Shown here: one piece after another, positions 59,495 to 64,000 of the stretch | Layout of the letters: every line of letters begins with the position of its first letter | How positions within the stretch are numbered: the stretch's first letter is position 1 | Assembly: GCA_963747765.1 (NCBI GenBank) | Contig: CAVVGH010000007.1 | Location: forward strand, 124,001-188,000 | DNA length: 64,000 nucleotides | Direction: 5' to 3' | Source: VRUE01 sp963747765 | GTDB lineage: Bacteria > Actinomycetota > Thermoleophilia > Solirubrobacterales > 70-9 | Translations under genes and position numbers: made by a program | The notes under the pieces: generated by a model | What the model saw: the letters and a program-made list of their open reading frames with translations, nothing else | Databases searched by the model: none | Told to the model about the DNA's origin: nothing

Positions 59495-62400
59495 GTGGGG
59501 GTAAGTAGTCAGCACGAGCCCGCCGAGCAAGTCTCCCTCTCTGGTATTCGAGAGGAGTTCCGCATTGCTCTTTCCCAAGAGATCGAGGCCGCATCGGGTG
59601 CCGCTGCGGATAGCGCCATTCCCCTTGTAAATGGCCGAAAGATCGCCGAATACGCAAATTCAAGCCAGTACCTCTTCAGCGCCACATCTGCATTAAACGT
59701 GCCGGCTGACGCACCCGGCGAACTTTTGATCCCAGGCCGTGACCCAGTTGAGGTGGTCGTCGTCTCCGTCCAGGGCATGGACGTCACCGTCAGCATTCCG
59801 ATCGACCTCGGAGAACGAGTCGCCGAAGCTCGCCTCAAGAGCGACTTGGCGTTCCTCCTGAAGCGCCTGATCGCACGGATCGAAGAAACCGAGTCCGAAC
59901 CCAACGCGCACGGCGATCGCATTCTGAATGGGGGGCCTGCCGCCGGCGAGCCGGTGGAGATCGATGATCCCGTGCTCAACGACACCCAGGACGCTGCTCT
60001 GGGCAGTGCGATCGGGCGAAATCTGACCTTCATCTGGGGCCCACCGGGAACCGGGAAGACGCAAACAATCGGATCGATCGGGGAGCAGCTTTTCCGTCGT
60101 GGCCGCAGCGTCCTCCTTGTCTCGCACACCAATACGGCAGTCGACCAAGCGCTGCTGAAGATCGCAGACCAACTCGGAGGGAAGCTGGAGACGGGAACAC
60201 TGCTTCGCCTCGGTGAGCCTGTCGTACAGCGGCTGCGCGAGCGTGAAGATCTCCTACTGGATTCGGCCGTGAAGGAGCGACAGCGTGAGCTTCACGAACG
60301 ACGCGACCAACTTCTGGCTGAGAAGGAAATCAGCGAAGAGCGGATCGAGGCCTGCAAGGTCGCCATGAGGCTCTTGGACTGGGCAGCAGAAGCACCCGCG
60401 ACGCAGGCTCGATTGCGATCAGAGCTTGGGGCAAGGCAGCATGCAGCGGATCAAATCGAGCAGTTGAAGAAAGCGCAAGATGCCACCGCGGCTGAGGAGG
60501 AACATGTCCGGCGGGTCGCGGCCGAAATCGACCTTGCAGCGACGGGAGATAGAGAAGCCTCTGAGGCGCGGCAAGAGGCGGAGCGGCTGGCTGATGCCAA
60601 GCGCACCCTTCTGGATCGCATTCCGCTTGCTGAACGAGCAGTCGAGTCGGCATCGGAGGACTACGACAAAGCCCGGGAGCTCTCAGGCGCCTTCGAGCGC
60701 GAGAGCGCTTTGCCCCGATTGGACGATCAGCGCACTGTGGTCAACCGCCTGGCGGACCCATTAGCCGCTGCGAATGAGGATGTGACCTCAGCCGAGATGC
60801 GCCTGCGAGAGGCGGAGGCGCTCCTCGATGCCACTGAAAGTGCCAACGCGGTCACTCGACGGCTTCGTCGACTGCCAAGGCCCGAGGAGCAGGTAGCAGC
60901 CGTCCAGAAGCATCGTGGGGAGGTGGCCGCAGCCCACGCCAAGTCCAAAGCATTGGAGCACCGTCTTCAGGAGCAAGCCGCCGTACTCGCGGAGCTGGAA
61001 GAACTCGAGGCGCAACTGGGCCGATGGCGACACCTGGCTAGCCCTGAGAATCAAGAAGTGCTCCTGGCCGCTCGCAGACAAGAGCTGACCGCGCTTAGGG
61101 AGGAAGTCTCCGAGTTCAGTGACCGCCAATGGCAAGCAGAACAATCGCTGGCGAGGTTGTCTGAGTCTGTCGCTGCGTTTAGACGCAAGCATGGCCGCAC
61201 TTACGAGGAAGCACTGAGTGAGATCCGCCCGCAGTTAGAGCGCTTCGACGCCCTCCGTGGCGAGCTCAGCACAACTGAACAAACGGAGACCGAGTTGAGG
61301 GGGTGGCTAAGCGACAGTCTCGCCGAGCAGTTTGAAAGGGCGCAAGCCGCAGGCTTGACCACCGATGGCACCGATGCAGCAGATGTCCGAGAGCAGCTTC
61401 GACGCTTCGAGGTTGCAGCCGCTGAAGCGCGGCAACGCGCAGCATCCCTTGACGCGAAGGCTCTGACACAGGAAATCGAAGAACACCAACAGCACATTCG
61501 TCTCGTCGAGGACGAGTTGGTGTCGATCGAAGAAGAGCTCGAGGCCGCTCGACGTGGCGCTATCCAAGAGGCAGCTGTCGTCGCCACGACCCTCACTCGC
61601 GCCTATCTTTGGGATGAGGTTCAGGAGCGACGGTTCGACACCGTCATCTTGGACGAGGCGTCGATGGCTCCCATCCCGGCGCTCTGGGCGGTAGCTCGGC
61701 TGGCCGAAACCAATGTGATCATCGTTGGGGATTTCCGCCAGCTGCCGCCCATCAAGCGCGCTGACCATCCGCTGGCAGAGAAGTGGCTCGGTCGGGACAT
61801 CTTTGACGTGTCCGGAATGCAGAAAGCCTGGGACGACGGTGTGCCACCACCGCATTTCGCCCCGCTCAAGGAGCAGTATCGGATGCACCCCGAGATCAGC
61901 GTAATCCCCAACAAGCTGGTCTACAAAGACACGCTCCGCGATCATCCCTCAGCCTCAGAGACCCAAGGATTAGACGGCTGGTACAACCACGCCTGGGGGC
62001 ACGACGCCCCGGTGCTCTTGGTCGATACGGGTGAGTCGAACGCTTGGGTGTCATCGGTCGCAGCCGGTGGCAGAAACAGCCGGCTTAACTTTGTGTCTGC
62101 CGTCGTATCGGTGTCGTTGGCAAACCAGATGATTCAAGAGGGCGCTCCCGACCTTCCCGTTGGAGAGCAACCTCGCGTTCTGCTCGCCACGCCATATCGT
62201 GCCCAGGCCAAGCTCCTTCGATTGCTCATTGCTGACGCTGGATTGGACCGAATGGTGGAGCCAGGAACCGCCCATGCTTTTCAGGGTAGTGAGGCCCCCG
62301 TCGTGATATTCGACTTAACGATCGACGAGCCGCACTGGCGGGTCGCCCTTTGCATGCAGAAATACGACAAGACGAATGAACAGCTGTTGAACGTTGCCTT

Positions 62401-63625
62401 GACCCGACCCAAACACCGTCTAGTCATCGTCGGGGACTTCGACTACATCGAGCGGATAGGAAAGCGAAGCTTCCTGGGAAGCCGGCTAATTCCATTCCTT
62501 ACCGCCAGGTACCCAAGGGTCGATGCCGACGATGTAGCGCCAGCGGACATCAGAGCAGGCGCGGCCCAGGCGCAGACATTGCTTGCCGGCGGCACGGTCG
62601 AGCCTCAGCACCAGCGTGAAGTCATGACTCAGGCTGAGGTGTTCCCGCGGCTATACGCAGACCTCGACCGTGCGCTGGGACGTATCGTCATCTACTCGCC
62701 TTTCATTACACAGAGCCGTCTGGCGGAGGTTTTGCCGCATCTGAGTGCGGCCGTCGCCCGTGGGGTTCGGGTATTCCTCATAACCAAGACCTTGGACGAC
62801 CGCGGAAAGCGCGAGCTCGAATCCTACTGCCGGGTTGAAGAGCAGCTCAAACGAGTCGGGGTAACCGTCGTTCACAAGCCGGGGATGCATGAGAAGCTCG
62901 TCTTTGTCGACGATGAAATCGCCTGGGCGGGATCGTTGAATGTGCTCAGCTTCAGGAACACCCAAGAGTGGATGGCGCGCTGGGAGAGTCCCGAGGTCGT
63001 TGACGATTTCACCCGCCCGCTCGCGCTAGATCGGGTTCTTTCTTTCTATGAATCGGGCGATGCCAGCTGTCCGATCTGTGGATCGGAGCTCGTCCCCGCC
63101 GAGGGACGATCCGGAGTCTATTGGCGCTGCACAGTCAAGGACTGCTACAGCCAAGATCTCGATAAGCCGCCTCCCCGCGACGGGATGCTTCGCTGCGCAA
63201 GCCAGGGGTGCGATGGGACGGTCGAGTTCTATGACGCCGGGAAGCGACCAGTCTGGCGCTGCACGGCAAATCGTCGGCACCGACAGAGCGTCCACCCAAA
63301 CCATTTGCGCCTACCCAAGATGCGGGACCTGGTGGTGGAGGGGGCTGGCACTCGAGGTCTTCGGAAGCTCAGTCGCGAACTCGGCGCCACGGTCCAGCTA
63401 CCGAGTGCGTCGGATCGGCGCGCAAGTACCGATGGGGCGGCCCGCGTCGTCACCGCAGTGGAGCTTGCTCAACGGGTCGGGCGAGATCCCCGCACATTTC
63501 GCGCCTGGTTGCGCAGCAAGGGGCGCGAGGGCCACCCCATCTTGGCTAAGCACCGACTGAACGACCCCTGGGAGTTCACGCCTGAGGAGGCAGATCAGAT
63601 CGCCTTGGAATACATGGAACGTTGA
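59495..63625 (+). CDS. Superfamily 1 helicase fused to a PLD-type nuclease, probable anti-phage protein
   Basis: 1376 aa from GTG 59495 with GGGAGG eight bases upstream. Order: N-terminal region (1-160); Walker A GPPGTGKT (182-189) and VLLVSHTNTAVDQALLKI; a long coiled-coil insertion (about 250-690); Walker B VILDEAS (about 716), GDFRQLPPI, EQYRMHPEIS and QLLNVALTRPKHRLVIVGD, typical of Upf1/DNA2-like COG1112 helicases; one HKD motif HEKLVFVDD...GSLN (about 1131-1150) of the phospholipase-D nuclease superfamily; two zinc ribbons (about 1190-1260); and a small helical C-terminus that may bind DNA (1316-1376). The helicase-PLD fusion recalls type II Mokosh defence proteins. Confidence 0.88.
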   Translation: MGVSSQHEPAEQVSLSGIREEFRIALSQEIEAASGAAADSAIPLVNGRKIAEYANSSQYLFSATSALNVPADAPGELLIPGRDPVEVVVVSVQGMDVTVSIPIDLGERVAEARLKSDLAFLLKRLIARIEETESEPNAHGDRILNGGPAAGEPVEIDDPVLNDTQDAALGSAIGRNLTFIWGPPGTGKTQTIGSIGEQLFRRGRSVLLVSHTNTAVDQALLKIADQLGGKLETGTLLRLGEPVVQRLREREDLLLDSAVKERQRELHERRDQLLAEKEISEERIEACKVAMRLLDWAAEAPATQARLRSELGARQHAADQIEQLKKAQDATAAEEEHVRRVAAEIDLAATGDREASEARQEAERLADAKRTLLDRIPLAERAVESASEDYDKARELSGAFERESALPRLDDQRTVVNRLADPLAAANEDVTSAEMRLREAEALLDATESANAVTRRLRRLPRPEEQVAAVQKHRGEVAAAHAKSKALEHRLQEQAAVLAELEELEAQLGRWRHLASPENQEVLLAARRQELTALREEVSEFSDRQWQAEQSLARLSESVAAFRRKHGRTYEEALSEIRPQLERFDALRGELSTTEQTETELRGWLSDSLAEQFERAQAAGLTTDGTDAADVREQLRRFEVAAAEARQRAASLDAKALTQEIEEHQQHIRLVEDELVSIEEELEAARRGAIQEAAVVATTLTRAYLWDEVQERRFDTVILDEASMAPIPALWAVARLAETNVIIVGDFRQLPPIKRADHPLAEKWLGRDIFDVSGMQKAWDDGVPPPHFAPLKEQYRMHPEISVIPNKLVYKDTLRDHPSASETQGLDGWYNHAWGHDAPVLLVDTGESNAWVSSVAAGGRNSRLNFVSAVVSVSLANQMIQEGAPDLPVGEQPRVLLATPYRAQAKLLRLLIADAGLDRMVEPGTAHAFQGSEAPVVIFDLTIDEPHWRVALCMQKYDKTNEQLLNVALTRPKHRLVIVGDFDYIERIGKRSFLGSRLIPFLTARYPRVDADDVAPADIRAGAAQAQTLLAGGTVEPQHQREVMTQAEVFPRLYADLDRALGRIVIYSPFITQSRLAEVLPHLSAAVARGVRVFLITKTLDDRGKRELESYCRVEEQLKRVGVTVVHKPGMHEKLVFVDDEIAWAGSLNVLSFRNTQEWMARWESPEVVDDFTRPLALDRVLSFYESGDASCPICGSELVPAEGRSGVYWRCTVKDCYSQDLDKPPPRDGMLRCASQGCDGTVEFYDAGKRPVWRCTANRRHRQSVHPNHLRLPKMRDLVVEGAGTRGLRKLSRELGATVQLPSASDRRASTDGAARVVTAVELAQRVGRDPRTFRAWLRSKGREGHPILAKHRLNDPWEFTPEEADQIALEYMER

Positions 63626-64000
63626 CAACAACGATCCAGTGGAACGGAGCAATGCCCCTGTCGCGCGAAGCAACAGCACGCATCAGTCAGATGAGCGTGA
63701 AGGCGAATGCGCTCATCAGCTGTGTCGCCAGCGCACCGAGTCACGAGGGTGTCGCTCGAATGAATTCGGCTGAGTTGTGTACTCAGCGTTGAATCTTTCA
63801 AGCAAAAGGCTGGCGGCACCCCTATCCATGCCCGCAGCTTCCCCGCCAAACGCGAGTGCCACAAAACTACATCGGCATAACCATCGGACTCCAGGTTGTC
63901 GTCTATCGCGCTCCTCGCTTTCGCCCAATTGCCGTGTGAGATTGGAACGTCCCCCCATGAAGCAGCCATATTCGGAGCATGTCACAAACGCTAGGTAGGA
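63626..64000. other. Right-hand end, no gene recognised
   Basis: 375 bp after the helicase stop. Short open frames exist on both strands but none has a recognisable domain, ribosome site or composition typical of coding here. No copy of the tRNA-Glu 3' end was found, so an island boundary is not visible in the window. Confidence 0.5.

Noticed and set aside
63595..63969. 124-codon frame at the right edge on the minus strand
   Set aside because: No domain, no ribosome site, overlaps the helicase stop region and has Cys-rich random composition.
58533..64000. Integrase-type attachment sites delimiting the helicase island
   Set aside because: No second copy of the tRNA-Glu 3' end and no integrase gene were found inside the window; island status remains inference from position and composition.

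Overview
This is high-GC actinobacterial chromosome. The combination of PucR-type regulators, an F420 biosynthesis set, an ethylmalonyl-CoA pathway set, TTG and GTG starts, and abundant AbiEi/DUF559-like and DUF7144-like genes suggests a Thermoleophilia/Solirubrobacterales-type organism. That placement is inference from gene content; no rRNA or marker gene is present to prove it.

Layout. 0-5.6 kb: a partial Pro-rich coiled-coil gene, then a translationally overlapping surface-polysaccharide operon (GT2 synthase, WecB epimerase, secreted two-repeat protein). 5.9-9.2 kb: two tandem PucR paralogues and a small coiled-coil protein. 9.9-24.4 kb: the special steps of the ethylmalonyl-CoA pathway on both strands (malyl-CoA-type lyase, methylsuccinyl-CoA dehydrogenase candidate, mesaconyl-CoA hydratase candidate, ethylmalonyl-CoA mutase, crotonyl-CoA carboxylase/reductase), interleaved with pabB/pabC, clpS, rmuC and an AbiEi/DUF559-like nuclease gene bounded on both sides by copies of one palindrome. 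24.6-30.7 kb: lipoprotein, YgfZ, an MntR-MntH manganese module with an operator over the regulator start, an orphan NMT1-like binding protein and an aquaporin. 30.7-37.4 kb: F420 genes fbiC, cofE, cofC, cofD and the NADPH:F420 reductase. 37.4-46.9 kb: acyl-CoA metabolism (SDR, FlK-like thioesterase, HMG-CoA lyase, acyl-CoA carboxylase beta chain, acetoacetyl-CoA synthetase), an ABC-2 transporter and a metallo-beta-lactamase-fold hydrolase. 47-48.3 kb: a cluster of five tRNAs (Leu-CAA, Leu-UAG, Trp, Gly, Pro). 48.3-57.5 kb: a NarL/NarX-type two-component pair and assorted housekeeping or secreted enzymes. 57.5-63.6 kb: a LAGLIDADG endonuclease gene starting 9 nt after tRNA-Leu(CAG) with a LexA-like box upstream, tRNA-Glu(CUC), then a region with lower-GC non-coding DNA and a 1376-aa helicase-PLD nuclease that looks like a single-gene anti-phage system.

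The window is unusually rich in structured repeats: three palindrome families (called A, B and C here), at least six other short tandem arrays, several sitting exactly on start or stop codons, and a palindromic in-frame insertion inside fbiC. Families A and B form a composite element present twice in opposite orientation (9.4-9.8 kb and 40.0-40.3 kb). Family C both brackets the AbiEi/DUF559 gene and forms a three-copy array at 34.1 kb. These repeats, the tRNA-linked endonuclease and the helicase-PLD island are the best candidates for undescribed biology.
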